This document shows, in pieces, positions 41,417-49,430 of a stretch of DNA of 64,000 nucleotides. The notes below the pieces were generated by a model that saw only the letters and a program-made list of their open reading frames with translations, did not search any database and was not told where the DNA came from. A program made the translations under genes and the position numbers. Where the stretch lies: assembly GCA_964439955.1 (NCBI GenBank), contig CAYTPX010000009.1, positions 1 through 64,000 on the forward strand, in the 5' to 3' direction. The stretch comes from UBA1794 sp964439955. GTDB taxonomy: Bacteria > Bacteroidota > Bacteroidia > Bacteroidales > Bacteroidaceae. Each line of letters starts with the position of its first letter. The stretch's first letter is position 1.

Positions 41417-42802
41417 ATGGAAACCATCCTCGTCAAAGTACTTCAGCTCCTGCTGAGCCTGACCATTCTGGTAGTGATTCACGAGCTGGGGCACTTTATT
41501 TTCGCGCGCCTCTTCAAGGTACGTGTCGAAAAGTTCTATATGTTCTTCAACCCTTGGCTCACCCTTTTCAAAATCCCTTCCCGGCAAAAATATGAAGGAG
41601 GACGCACCCTCATCCAGACACGCCCCAGCAAATCCGACACAGAGTGGGGCATCGGCTGGCTTCCGCTGGGAGGATACTGCAAAATAGCAGGCATGATTGA
41701 CGAATCCATGGACACCGAGCAGATGAAACAACCCGCACAGCCATGGGAATTCCGCACCAAACCAGCCTGGCAGCGCCTGCTTATCATCACGGGCGGGGTA
41801 CTTTTCAACTTTTTGCTCGCCCTCTTCATCTATGCCATGGTGCTCTTCACCTGGGGTGAAAGCTACTTTTTGCCCAAAGACTTCACGCAGGGGATGGAAT
41901 ACGGCACGGTGGCCCAAGAGATGGGCTTCCGGAACGGCGACATACTCCTCTCCGCCGACGGGAAAGAGCTTGACCGCTGGCCCAAAGCCGTGCGCCAACT
42001 GGCGGAAGCGCGCGAAGTTGGGGTACTCCGCGGAGGCGTTCTGGATACAATCTACATGGGCGACGGCCTGATGCAGCGCCTCTTGGCCGAAAAGGAAACC
42101 TTCGCCTCGCCCATATTCCCCTACGTCATCGACAGCGTCCTGCCGCAAAGCCCGCTGGCACAAGCGGGTTTCCAACGCGGCGACCGCATCGTGGCGCTCA
42201 ACGGGCAGCCTTTTTCCTCATTCTCCGAATACAGCCGGCGCATCGACAGCATGCAACAAAACGGGGAACTGCGCACCGTGACCCTCACCTACCTGCGGGG
42301 AACACGCACAGACACCGCTTCCGTCACCCTCGACGCCCAATATAAAGGCGGGGCCTACCCCTATGGTTTCACCCATTACTTCCCCCCGCGCACCAAGACC
42401 TACGGCTTCCTCGCCTCCCTCCCCGCAGGCATCCGCCTCGGGGTAAGCACGATGCAAGGATATGTCAATGACTTGAAATACGTCTTTACCAAGGAAGGCG
42501 CCGGAAGCTTGGGCGGGTTTGGCACCATCGGCAGCATCTTCCCTCCCGTATGGGACTGGTATTCGTTTTGGACCATGACCGCTTTCCTCAGCATCATACT
42601 CGCCGTGATGAACATCCTCCCCATCCCTGCGTTAGACGGGGGGCATGCCTTGTTTATCGTCTACGAGATAATCTTCCGCCGCAAGCCCGGCGAGAAGTTC
42701 ATGGAGCGCGCCCAAATGGCAGGGATGCTGTTCCTGCTGCTCCTCATGCTTTGGGCTAATTTCAACGACATACTGCGCTTCGTATTCGGCGTGAACCTCT
42801 GA
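41417..42802 (+). CDS. rseP: Site-2 intramembrane protease RseP
   Basis: 461 aa zinc metalloprotease with about four transmembrane helices. VVIHELGHFIFARLF (HExxH, near residue 22) and NILPIPALDGGH (third-ligand motif, near residue 395) are diagnostic. Two PDZ domains lie between (GFRNGDILLSADGKEL and GFQRGDRIVALNGQPF). It cleaves membrane-bound anti-sigma factors or signal-peptide remnants. It lies downstream of dxr. Confidence 0.95.
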   Translation: METILVKVLQLLLSLTILVVIHELGHFIFARLFKVRVEKFYMFFNPWLTLFKIPSRQKYEGGRTLIQTRPSKSDTEWGIGWLPLGGYCKIAGMIDESMDTEQMKQPAQPWEFRTKPAWQRLLIITGGVLFNFLLALFIYAMVLFTWGESYFLPKDFTQGMEYGTVAQEMGFRNGDILLSADGKELDRWPKAVRQLAEAREVGVLRGGVLDTIYMGDGLMQRLLAEKETFASPIFPYVIDSVLPQSPLAQAGFQRGDRIVALNGQPFSSFSEYSRRIDSMQQNGELRTVTLTYLRGTRTDTASVTLDAQYKGGAYPYGFTHYFPPRTKTYGFLASLPAGIRLGVSTMQGYVNDLKYVFTKEGAGSLGGFGTIGSIFPPVWDWYSFWTMTAFLSIILAVMNILPIPALDGGHALFIVYEIIFRRKPGEKFMERAQMAGMLFLLLLMLWANFNDILRFVFGVNL

Positions 42803-42864
42803 ACAGACCCGGCCACATACCTTATTTTATAAACCCTTACACACTTTTTTTCAAATCCTCCCCT

Positions 42865-43536
42865 ATGGAATACGTTCAATTCGCCCTTGATTTCGTAATG
42901 CACATAAGCGACCACCTGAACGAGCTGATGGCTAATTACGGAGAATGGGTCTATGGCATCCTTTTCCTCATCATCTTCTGCGAAACCGGCTTGGTAATCA
43001 CACCTTTCCTCCCGGGCGATTCCCTGCTCTTCGCCGCGGGCGCGCTCTGCGTGCAGCCCAGTTCGCCAGTCAATACGCATGCCGTAGTGGCACTCCTTAC
43101 GGTGGCCGCCATCTTAGGCGACGCTTCCAACTACATGATAGGGCGTTTCTTCGGGGAAAAACTCTTCAGTAACCCGAACTCCAAGATTTTCAAGCAAAGC
43201 TACTTGGAGAAAACCAAGAATTTCTACGCCAAGCATGGCGGGAAGACCATCTTCCTGGCCCGCTTCGTACCCATCGTGCGCACGTTTGCCCCCTTCGTGG
43301 CCGGCATGGGGCACATGGGTTACCGCCATTTCGCCGCCTACAATGTCATCGGTGCCATCACTTGGGTTTTCTTGTTCACCTACGCCGGCCATTTCTTCGG
43401 CAACATTCCGGTCGTGCAGAAGAACTTGGAGTTGCTCATGCTGGCCATCATCGTGCTGTCCGTCATGCCTGCCGTCATCGAGGTGCTGCGCGAACGGCAT
43501 AAAGCCCGCATGGCAGCAAAAGAAAAACAGGATTAA
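42865..43536 (+). CDS. DedA family membrane protein (SNARE-associated)
   Basis: 223 aa with about five transmembrane helices. Diagnostic blocks are ETGLVITPFLPGDSLLFAAG (N-terminal), ILGDASNYMIGRFFG, and FLARFVPIVRTFAPFVAGMG (re-entrant helix with conserved Arg). DedA proteins act in lipid-carrier (undecaprenyl phosphate) or phospholipid translocation and support envelope homeostasis. It lies 62 nt after rseP and may be in the same operon. Confidence 0.92.
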   Translation: MEYVQFALDFVMHISDHLNELMANYGEWVYGILFLIIFCETGLVITPFLPGDSLLFAAGALCVQPSSPVNTHAVVALLTVAAILGDASNYMIGRFFGEKLFSNPNSKIFKQSYLEKTKNFYAKHGGKTIFLARFVPIVRTFAPFVAGMGHMGYRHFAAYNVIGAITWVFLFTYAGHFFGNIPVVQKNLELLMLAIIVLSVMPAVIEVLRERHKARMAAKEKQD

Positions 43537-43951
43537 CCCCCGCAACGGCCACAAGGCCGCCCTTTCCCCGCCTGCGCCAAGCGGGGCATTCCCTCCAAGG
43601 CTTTCCGGGAAAAGCACTGTGGCTTTTCCCGGAAAGCCCCAGCGTTTTTTACCATTTTCCCCAAGCCTTCTCCATGCCTCCCCACGGCCTTCTTTCCCCC
43701 TTGCCCCGGCCTCGGGCACATACGCCCGCCCCTTGCGGCAAAGAGGCGGGACGGGGGAAAGGGGAAACTGCTGAAATGTGTTGTGAAACATGTAACGGAA
43801 AACGTGTATTCTTACACTTATTAAGTAATATTGCACCCGATTTCAGTAGAGCACCCCGCCTTAAAATCCGCGTCCGACGGAGACTTACAGGATTCAACCC
43901 AACTAAAAACGCCTCAAAGACTCGAGAATCAATTACAAAAACAATAGCAAC
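43537..43951. other. Intergenic region upstream of the sodium/sugar symporter gene
   Basis: It holds a repeat-derived terminator hairpin after dedA and an AT-richer leader from about 43770. TAATATTG near 43829 is a degenerate -7 candidate. No gene seen. Confidence 0.5.
43598..43645. terminator. Repeat-derived perfect hairpin after dedA
   Basis: GGCTTTCCGGGAAAAGC (43599-43615) pairs over 17 bp with GCTTTTCCCGGAAAGCC (43622-43638). The arms are repeat units in opposite orientation. Confidence 0.75.
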
Positions 43952-45697
43952 ATGAATTGGACAACAAATGAGTTCGTATGGCTCGACTGGGCGATTCTCG
44001 CCATTGGAGTCATATCCATCGTGTGGGCGATATACCGCTCCATCAAGAAAGACAAAGAAAAGATGAAAGGGGCCGATAGCCAAGACTACCTTTTCGGGAA
44101 AGGTGAACCGTGGTACATCATAGGCGCGGCGATTTTTGCGGCCAACATCGGTTCCGAACACTTGGTCGGCCTTGCCGGGACAGGCGCGAAAGACGGCGTA
44201 GGCATGGCCCACTGGGAGATGCAGGGCTGGATGATACTCATACTCGGTTGGTTGTTCGTGCCGTTCTACCAGCTGCTGAACAACAAAATGGGCAAAATCA
44301 TCACCATGCCGGACTTCCTCAAGTTCCGTTACACCCAACGCACCGGCTCCTGGCTGTCCATCATTACGCTGATTGCCTACGTACTGACCAAAGTTTCCGT
44401 TACCGCTTTCACCGGCGGCATCTTCTTCGAATACCTGCTCGGGCTGCCGTTCTGGTACGGCGCCATCGGGCTTATCCTCATCACGGCCATATTCACCGTC
44501 TTCGGAGGCATGAAGGGCGTGATGACCTTGTCTGCCATCCAGACGCCCATCCTTATCATCGGTTCGTTCCTCGTGCTGTTCCTCGGCCTGCACATGCTGG
44601 GCGACGGCAGCATCACGAACGGCTGGTCGGAGATGATGGCGGTATGTAACGCCGCCCACGACGGCTTCGGGACGACCCACCTGTTCCATACCAACCCGGA
44701 CGACCCCATGTATCCGCAATATCCCGGATACGTCGTATTCCTCGGGGCCTCCATCATCGGTTTCTGGTACTGGTGTACTGACCAGCACATCGTACAGCGT
44801 GTCCTCGGGCAGACGAAAGGCGAAGACAACAGGAAAGTAATGGCCCGTGCCCGCCGGGGCACGATTGCCGCCGGTTACTTCAAGTTGCTTCCCGTCTTCA
44901 TGTTCCTCATTCCCGGCATGGTGGCCTATGCCCTCTCCCTGAAGGCGGGCAGCGGCATCGAAATGGACCTCACCAACAGCCACGACACCGACGGGGCGTT
45001 TGCCATGATGGTGAAGAACATACTGCCGGCAGGTATAAAAGGTATCGTGACCATCGGCTTCATCTGTGCGCTCGTTGCCTCCTTGGCCGCATTCTTCAAC
45101 AGCTGCGCAACCCTGTTTACGGAAGACTTTTATAAGCCCATGAAGAAGGGCATGAGCGAAAGCCACTACGTGCTCGTGGGACGTATCGCTACCGTAGTGG
45201 TCGTAATCCTTGGCTTGGCGTGGATGCCTATCATGATGAATATGGGCAACCTCTACTCCTATCTCCAGGATATCCAGTCGCTCATTGCCCCCGCCATGGT
45301 GGCAGTCTTCACCCTCGGCATCTTCTCGAAAAGGATTACCCCGAAGGCCGGCGAGTGGGGGCTTATCGTCGGCTTCCTGATCGGCATGCTGCGCCTGGCC
45401 ACCAACGTAGCCACCAACTCGGGGAAAGCCATCATGGACGGAGCGTTCTGGGGCGCAACTTCCTGGTTCTGGCAAACCAACTGGCTGGTATTCGAAGTAT
45501 GGCTGCTGGTATTCATCATCGTCTTTATGTTCGTGGTATCAGCCTTTACCCCGAAAGCGAGTGCTGAACAAATCGCTGCCATCACCTTTACGAAAGATTA
45601 CAAGCAGGCTATCCGCGAAAGTTGGAACAAGTGGGACGTCATCGCCACGCTGGGCGTCGTCGCTCTCTGCGCTTGTTTCTACGCCTACTTCTGGTAA
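43952..45697 (+). CDS. Sodium/sugar symporter (SGLT-type SSS family)
   Basis: 581 aa with about 14 transmembrane helices. GKGEPWYIIGAAIFAANIGSEHLVGLAGTGA and FVPFYQLLNNKMGKIITMPDFLKFRY are typical of vSGLT-type transporters, as is FWYWCTDQHIVQRVLGQTKGEDN in the central helix region. These import sugars such as glucose or galactose with sodium. The exact sugar is unknown. Start 43952 follows an AT-rich leader. It is a single-gene unit. Confidence 0.93.
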   Translation: MNWTTNEFVWLDWAILAIGVISIVWAIYRSIKKDKEKMKGADSQDYLFGKGEPWYIIGAAIFAANIGSEHLVGLAGTGAKDGVGMAHWEMQGWMILILGWLFVPFYQLLNNKMGKIITMPDFLKFRYTQRTGSWLSIITLIAYVLTKVSVTAFTGGIFFEYLLGLPFWYGAIGLILITAIFTVFGGMKGVMTLSAIQTPILIIGSFLVLFLGLHMLGDGSITNGWSEMMAVCNAAHDGFGTTHLFHTNPDDPMYPQYPGYVVFLGASIIGFWYWCTDQHIVQRVLGQTKGEDNRKVMARARRGTIAAGYFKLLPVFMFLIPGMVAYALSLKAGSGIEMDLTNSHDTDGAFAMMVKNILPAGIKGIVTIGFICALVASLAAFFNSCATLFTEDFYKPMKKGMSESHYVLVGRIATVVVVILGLAWMPIMMNMGNLYSYLQDIQSLIAPAMVAVFTLGIFSKRITPKAGEWGLIVGFLIGMLRLATNVATNSGKAIMDGAFWGATSWFWQTNWLVFEVWLLVFIIVFMFVVSAFTPKASAEQIAAITFTKDYKQAIRESWNKWDVIATLGVVALCACFYAYFW

Positions 45698-45877
45698 TAA
45701 CAGGAAAAACCGGCAAATATCCCGACTTGCCGGCCATAAGCATCATCAACGTCCCGGAGGGAAAGCCCGCGTGCTTTCCCTCCTTTTTCATGCATTCCCC
45801 GCAAGCCTCGCGCAAGGCGGAAGGCGGCCTACCAAAGGAGGCAAGCCCAACGCGGCAGAAGCGGCAGCGCCCCCAGG

Positions 45878-45918
45878 GAAAAGCGGCAAGGCTTTCCCCA
45901 AAAAGCCCTGCCGCTTCC
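45878..45918. terminator. Repeat-derived hairpin between convergent genes
   Basis: AAGCGGCAAGGCTTT (45881-45895) pairs with AAAGCCCTGCCGCTT (45902-45916) with one mismatch, between the symporter (+) and lrgB (-). Confidence 0.65.
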
Positions 45919-45944
45919 GCACCTGCCCCCCATGGGAAAGAGTC

Positions 45945-46640
45945 TCAAACCAAGCCGAGCAACCTGAGAATCGTAGGCGTGAGCAACGCCGTAAGTATGC
46001 CGTTGAGCGTAAGGCCGAGGCTGGCATACGCGCCGTAGTTATGGCTTACGTCCATAGCGGCCGAAGTGCCCGCCGCATGTGAGGCGGTGCCCATCGAAAG
46101 CCCTTGCGCGATGGGGCTTTCCACATGCCCCAAGTGGAGTACCTGGAAGCCGAAGATTACCCCGAAAAGCCCCACGCAAACCACGACGGCAGCCGTGAGC
46201 GAGGGAATCCCCCCGACGGTTTTCGTCACCTCCATGGCGATAGGTGTCGTGACCGACTTGGAAGCGAGCGAAAGGATTACCTCCTTCGATGCGCCCAGCC
46301 ACCACGCTGTCAGCACCACGCTCACCACGCCCACCACACAGCCTGCCAGTTGGGAGAGAAGTATCGGGAGGAGTTGCTTTTTGATGGCTTCCAGCTGCAA
46401 ATAGAGCGGCACTCCGAGAGCCACGACCGCCGGTTTCAGCCAAAACTCGATGAGATGCCCGCCCTCTTGGTAAGTCTCATAGCTGATTCCCATGCTTTTA
46501 AGGAAAATGATCAGCACGGCAATGGTTACCAGAATAGGGTTCAACAACAGCCATCCGGTGCGCTTCTGCAACCAGCGCGCTGCAAAATACAGCCCGAAAG
46601 TAAGGGCCAACAAGAAAAAAGTATTCTGAAGAAAGTCCAT
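45945..46640 (-). CDS. lrgB: LrgB family membrane protein
   Basis: 231 aa with 6-7 transmembrane helices. LKPAVVALGVPLYLQLEAIKKQ, SKSVTTPIAMEVTKTVGGIPSLTA and SHAAGTSAAMD are LrgB/CidB signatures. With LrgA it forms a holin-like or small-metabolite export system, linked in other bacteria to murein hydrolase control and pyruvate uptake. Start 46640 (MDFLQNTF) is chosen because it opens on the first helix. It follows lrgA after 23 nt. Confidence 0.92.
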   Translation of the reverse strand: MDFLQNTFFLLALTFGLYFAARWLQKRTGWLLLNPILVTIAVLIIFLKSMGISYETYQEGGHLIEFWLKPAVVALGVPLYLQLEAIKKQLLPILLSQLAGCVVGVVSVVLTAWWLGASKEVILSLASKSVTTPIAMEVTKTVGGIPSLTAAVVVCVGLFGVIFGFQVLHLGHVESPIAQGLSMGTASHAAGTSAAMDVSHNYGAYASLGLTLNGILTALLTPTILRLLGLV

Positions 46641-46663
46641 AAATCCTGTCCTGTTTTGCGGAA

Positions 46664-47005
46664 TCAACGCTTGATTTTACGTGAAATCTGGTGTACCCAC
46701 CCCGTAACGACCAGCACCAGTACCGTGCTGATTACGACGGAAGCCACGATAGGCAGCCACTCCTTACGGATAATGTCAAGATAAAGCATCAAAGCCACGC
46801 CGGGCGGGACAAAAAAGAAGCCCAAGTTGGCCACAAGGAAGTCCGAAAGCCCCTGCACCCACTCCAGCTTAATCCATTTCAACTTCAGCAAAAGGGTAAG
46901 AAGCAGCATCCCCAAAATGCTGCTGGGCAACTTCAAGCCCGTAAGGTAGACGATCAACTCCCCGGCTGCCAAGCAGCCGAAGAGAATAGTGCATTGTCGT
47001 ATCAT
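46664..47005 (-). CDS. lrgA: LrgA/CidA family membrane protein
   Basis: 113 aa with four transmembrane helices. LAAGELIVYLTGLKLPSSILGMLLL and FFFVPPGVALMLY are diagnostic of the CidA/LrgA holin-like family. It is the upstream partner of lrgB. Start 47005 (MIRQCTILFG) opens directly on the first helix. The EamA transporter gene diverges 100 nt away. Confidence 0.9.
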   Translation of the reverse strand: MIRQCTILFGCLAAGELIVYLTGLKLPSSILGMLLLTLLLKLKWIKLEWVQGLSDFLVANLGFFFVPPGVALMLYLDIIRKEWLPIVASVVISTVLVLVVTGWVHQISRKIKR

Positions 47006-47069
47006 ATTTATGTGCTTTAGAGTCCCAAAAAACGGCTGCAAAGTTAGATATTTCAAGCGGAAGAATGTC

Positions 47070-47077
47070 TACCTTTG
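47070..47077 (+). promoter_or_regulatory. -7 box (TACCTTTG) of the EamA transporter gene
   Basis: TACCTTTG lies 28 nt upstream of the ATG at 47106. A proper -33 TTTG is not seen. Confidence 0.4.
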
Positions 47078-47105
47078 CAGCCGTTTTGGCAAAAACACCA
47101 CACAC

Positions 47106-48011
47106 ATGACGTACAAAAACAAAGGCCTCGTGCTGGGAATCGTCTCAGCCATGACCTACGGAATGAACCCGCTTTTTGCTTTGCCCCTGTACGAACGCGG
47201 CATGAATGCAGACTCTGTACTTCTTTTCCGCTACGGCTTGGCCGCCGTCTTCCTCGCTTTCCTGATGAAGCGCAAGGGCATTCCCTTTTCCATCCGCGCC
47301 CGCGATTTATTGCCCCTGCTCACGCTGGCGCTACTCTTCGCCTTTTCGTCGCTAGCCTTGTTCCTCAGTTACCAATACATGGACGTCGGCATTGCTTCCA
47401 CCCTGCTTTTCATTTATCCCGTCATGGTAGCCGTGCTGATGGCCTTGTTCTACAAAGAACGGATTTCCCCCTTTACGATGTCTTGCATAGCCCTTTCCCT
47501 GAGCGGCGTGGGACTCCTCTCCAAAGGCAGCGACGGCATGCCGCTCAGTGCCATAGGGATTTCGTTGGTGATGCTATCCGCGTTGTTTTATGCCGTCTAT
47601 ATGATTCGGCTCGACCACTCCACCGTGCGCCATTACCCGGTACTTAAACTCACTTTCTACGGGCTTCTGCTCGGGCTGCCCGTCTTTCTGGCACGCATCT
47701 TGCTCGGCGAAGCACTCACCCTGCCCGGCTCTCCGTTTGAATGGGCAAATATTTTTTGCATCGCCTTGCTCCCCACGGTGGTTTCACAGACACTAATGAC
47801 AATAGCCATACAACACATCGGCCCTACCCCGGCAGCCATCTTGGGCGCACTGGAACCGGTCACTGCCGTTTTCTTTGGCGTTACGATCTTCGGCGAGCAG
47901 CTCACGCCACACATATGCCTGGGCATTCTGCTGATTCTCGTAGCCGTACTGCTCATCGTGGGGCGCGCACCGCTCCAGCACTTCGCGGCAGAATACCTGC
48001 ACCGCCGCTGA
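47106..48011 (+). CDS. EamA/DMT family transporter
   Basis: 301 aa with ten transmembrane helices in two EamA halves: GIVSAMTYGMNPLFALPLYERG and YQYMDVGIASTLLFIYPVMVA in the first, and TVVSQTLMTIAIQHIGPTPAAILGALEPVTAVFFGV in the second. Drug/metabolite transporter superfamily, usually exporters of amino acids or metabolites. Substrate unknown. It is convergent with rubrerythrin over a strong shared terminator. Confidence 0.9.
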   Translation: MTYKNKGLVLGIVSAMTYGMNPLFALPLYERGMNADSVLLFRYGLAAVFLAFLMKRKGIPFSIRARDLLPLLTLALLFAFSSLALFLSYQYMDVGIASTLLFIYPVMVAVLMALFYKERISPFTMSCIALSLSGVGLLSKGSDGMPLSAIGISLVMLSALFYAVYMIRLDHSTVRHYPVLKLTFYGLLLGLPVFLARILLGEALTLPGSPFEWANIFCIALLPTVVSQTLMTIAIQHIGPTPAAILGALEPVTAVFFGVTIFGEQLTPHICLGILLILVAVLLIVGRAPLQHFAAEYLHRR

Positions 48012-48066
48012 ACCCCGCTCCCGCCGCCCCGCAGGCGTGCGGGAAAAGCCTCAGGCAAACGTACAA

Positions 48067-48126
48067 AAAGCCCTGCAAGTTTCTTCCAGTACATGCAACG
48101 CTTCTCCGGAGAACTTGCAGGGCTTT
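48067..48126. terminator. Bidirectional terminator, 15-bp perfect inverted repeat
   Basis: AAAGCCCTGCAAGTT (48067-48081) and AACTTGCAGGGCTTT (48112-48126) are separated by 30 nt, between the convergent EamA and rubrerythrin genes. The outer bases resemble the dispersed repeat. Confidence 0.75.
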
Positions 48127-48151
48127 CCTCGTTTACCCTAAAAGAGAAATC

Positions 48152-48706
48152 TTATTTCCCGAAATACCTTTTATAAAGGCCCTCGAAGGCTTTCCCGTGG
48201 CGCGCCTCGTCCTTAGCCATTTCATGCACCGTATCGTGGATGGCGTCAAGGTTGAGTTGCTTGGCACGGGTGGCGATGCGCTTCTTGTCGGCGCAGGCGC
48301 CCTGCTCGGCCATCATGCGTTTCTCCAGGTTGGTCTTCGTGTCCCAAACCACGTCGCCCAGCAGCTCGGCAAACTTGCTGGCATGCTCGGCCTCTTCCCA
48401 GGCATAGCGCTTGTAAGCCTCCGCCACCTCGGGATAGCCCTCGCGGTCGGCCTGGCGGCTCATGGCAAGGTACATGCCCACTTCCGTGCACTCGCCCATG
48501 AAGTGGTTGTTGAGGTCCTTGATCATTTCCTCGTCGCAACCCTTGGCCACGCCGATGACATGCTCGTCTTCGAACACCAAGTCACCCGTGGACTCGTCGG
48601 GCATCTCTTCGAACTTGCTGGCCGGAGCCTTGCACAAGGGGCACTTCTCGGGAGCGGCATCGCCTTCGTGGATATAACCACACACTGTACATCTGAACTT
48701 TTTCAT
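48152..48706 (-). CDS. Rubrerythrin with N-terminal rubredoxin domain (reverse type)
   Basis: 184 aa non-haem iron peroxidase. The rubredoxin domain is N-terminal (FRCTVCGYIHEGDAAPEKCPLCKAP, two CxxC). The diiron four-helix bundle follows, with GECTEVGMYLAMSRQA, EEAEHASKFAELLGD and DEARHGKAFEGL supplying Glu and His ligands. Domain order is reversed relative to classical rubrerythrin. It reduces hydrogen peroxide using NAD(P)H via redox partners. MKKF at 48706 is preferred; ATG 48712 is two codons upstream. The PerR-like gene lies 38 nt upstream. Confidence 0.92.
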   Translation of the reverse strand: MKKFRCTVCGYIHEGDAAPEKCPLCKAPASKFEEMPDESTGDLVFEDEHVIGVAKGCDEEMIKDLNNHFMGECTEVGMYLAMSRQADREGYPEVAEAYKRYAWEEAEHASKFAELLGDVVWDTKTNLEKRMMAEQGACADKKRIATRAKQLNLDAIHDTVHEMAKDEARHGKAFEGLYKRYFGK

Positions 48707-48744
48707 AATCATGTCTTTATTAAAATGTTAGTATAAAAAGAAGC

Positions 48745-49209
48745 CTATTCTTCATCTTGTCCCGTCCTTCCGCCCCGGGAATCGAGGCAATCAGCGCATA
48801 TCCCGCGATAATAGAGCTGCACCTCTTCCACTTCGCACCGCTCCAACCCTGTGGGAAGCCGCCCGGCAGGGTCGCCCTCCGGAAGGGGCAGGTCGAAAAC
48901 CCGGGAGCAACGCTTGCAGAAGAAATGGGCATGCGGGCTCGTATCGCCATCGAAACAGACATTGCGCTCGTCAATGGTCAGCATCTGCGCCACCCCTTTT
49001 TCTACAAAGAGCCGCAACGTGTTGTAAACCGTGGTCTTCGACAGCGTGGGCATCCCCGGAGAAAGTCGGGAATACAAATCCTCCACCGTAGGATGCACGG
49101 GGTACTTCTGCAAGTGCTCCAGCACGGCTATCCGTTGCTGCGAGGGCTTGACGCCCCGGGCAAGCAGCAAAGAGTAAGCATCGGATAGGGATTTTATATT
49201 TGTATTCAT
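48745..49209 (-). CDS. Fur family transcriptional regulator, PerR-like
   Basis: 154 aa. The winged-helix part has GVKPSQQRIAVLEHLQKYPVHPTVEDLYSRL and LSKTTVYNTLRLFVEKGV. The dimerisation part has HAHFFCKRCSRVFDL (CxxC) and a C-terminal CADCL pair for structural zinc. The position before rubrerythrin suggests a peroxide sensor. The regulatory metal ligands were not checked by alignment, so Fur or Zur is possible. A consensus promoter lies directly upstream. Confidence 0.88.
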   Translation of the reverse strand: MNTNIKSLSDAYSLLLARGVKPSQQRIAVLEHLQKYPVHPTVEDLYSRLSPGMPTLSKTTVYNTLRLFVEKGVAQMLTIDERNVCFDGDTSPHAHFFCKRCSRVFDLPLPEGDPAGRLPTGLERCEVEEVQLYYRGICADCLDSRGGRTGQDEE

Positions 49210-49228
49210 TACAATCTTGTTTTCGCTG

Positions 49229-49261
49229 CAAATATAAAACTATTCCTTCATAACTTCCAAA
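49229..49261 (-). promoter_or_regulatory. Promoter of the perR-rubrerythrin operon
   Basis: On the minus strand TTTG (complement of 49258-49261) and TATATTTG (complement of 49229-49236) are separated by 21 nt. The AT-rich element between and after them may carry an autoregulatory PerR box. Confidence 0.7.
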
Positions 49262-49324
49262 CAATATCGCCGTTTTTTTCAGAAAAACCTCTATTTATTT
49301 TGTACTTTTGCCGCGTGCCTCGCC

Positions 49325-49402
49325 CGGAAAAGCCTTGCCGCTCCCACCAGAAAGCGGCAGCGGGAACCGGGAAAAGTGCCAGCACTTTCTGCCGGAAAGG
49401 AG
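49325..49402. repeat. Dispersed palindromic repeat, 3-4 units, upstream of nadE
   Basis: GGAAAAGCCTTGCCGCTCCC, AGAAAGCGGCAGCGGGAACC and GGGAAAAGTGCCAGCACTTT are spaced about 22-25 nt apart and end about 28 nt before the nadE start. Confidence 0.8.
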
Positions 49403-49430
49403 GCGGTCTCCCCTAAAAGATTCTACAATT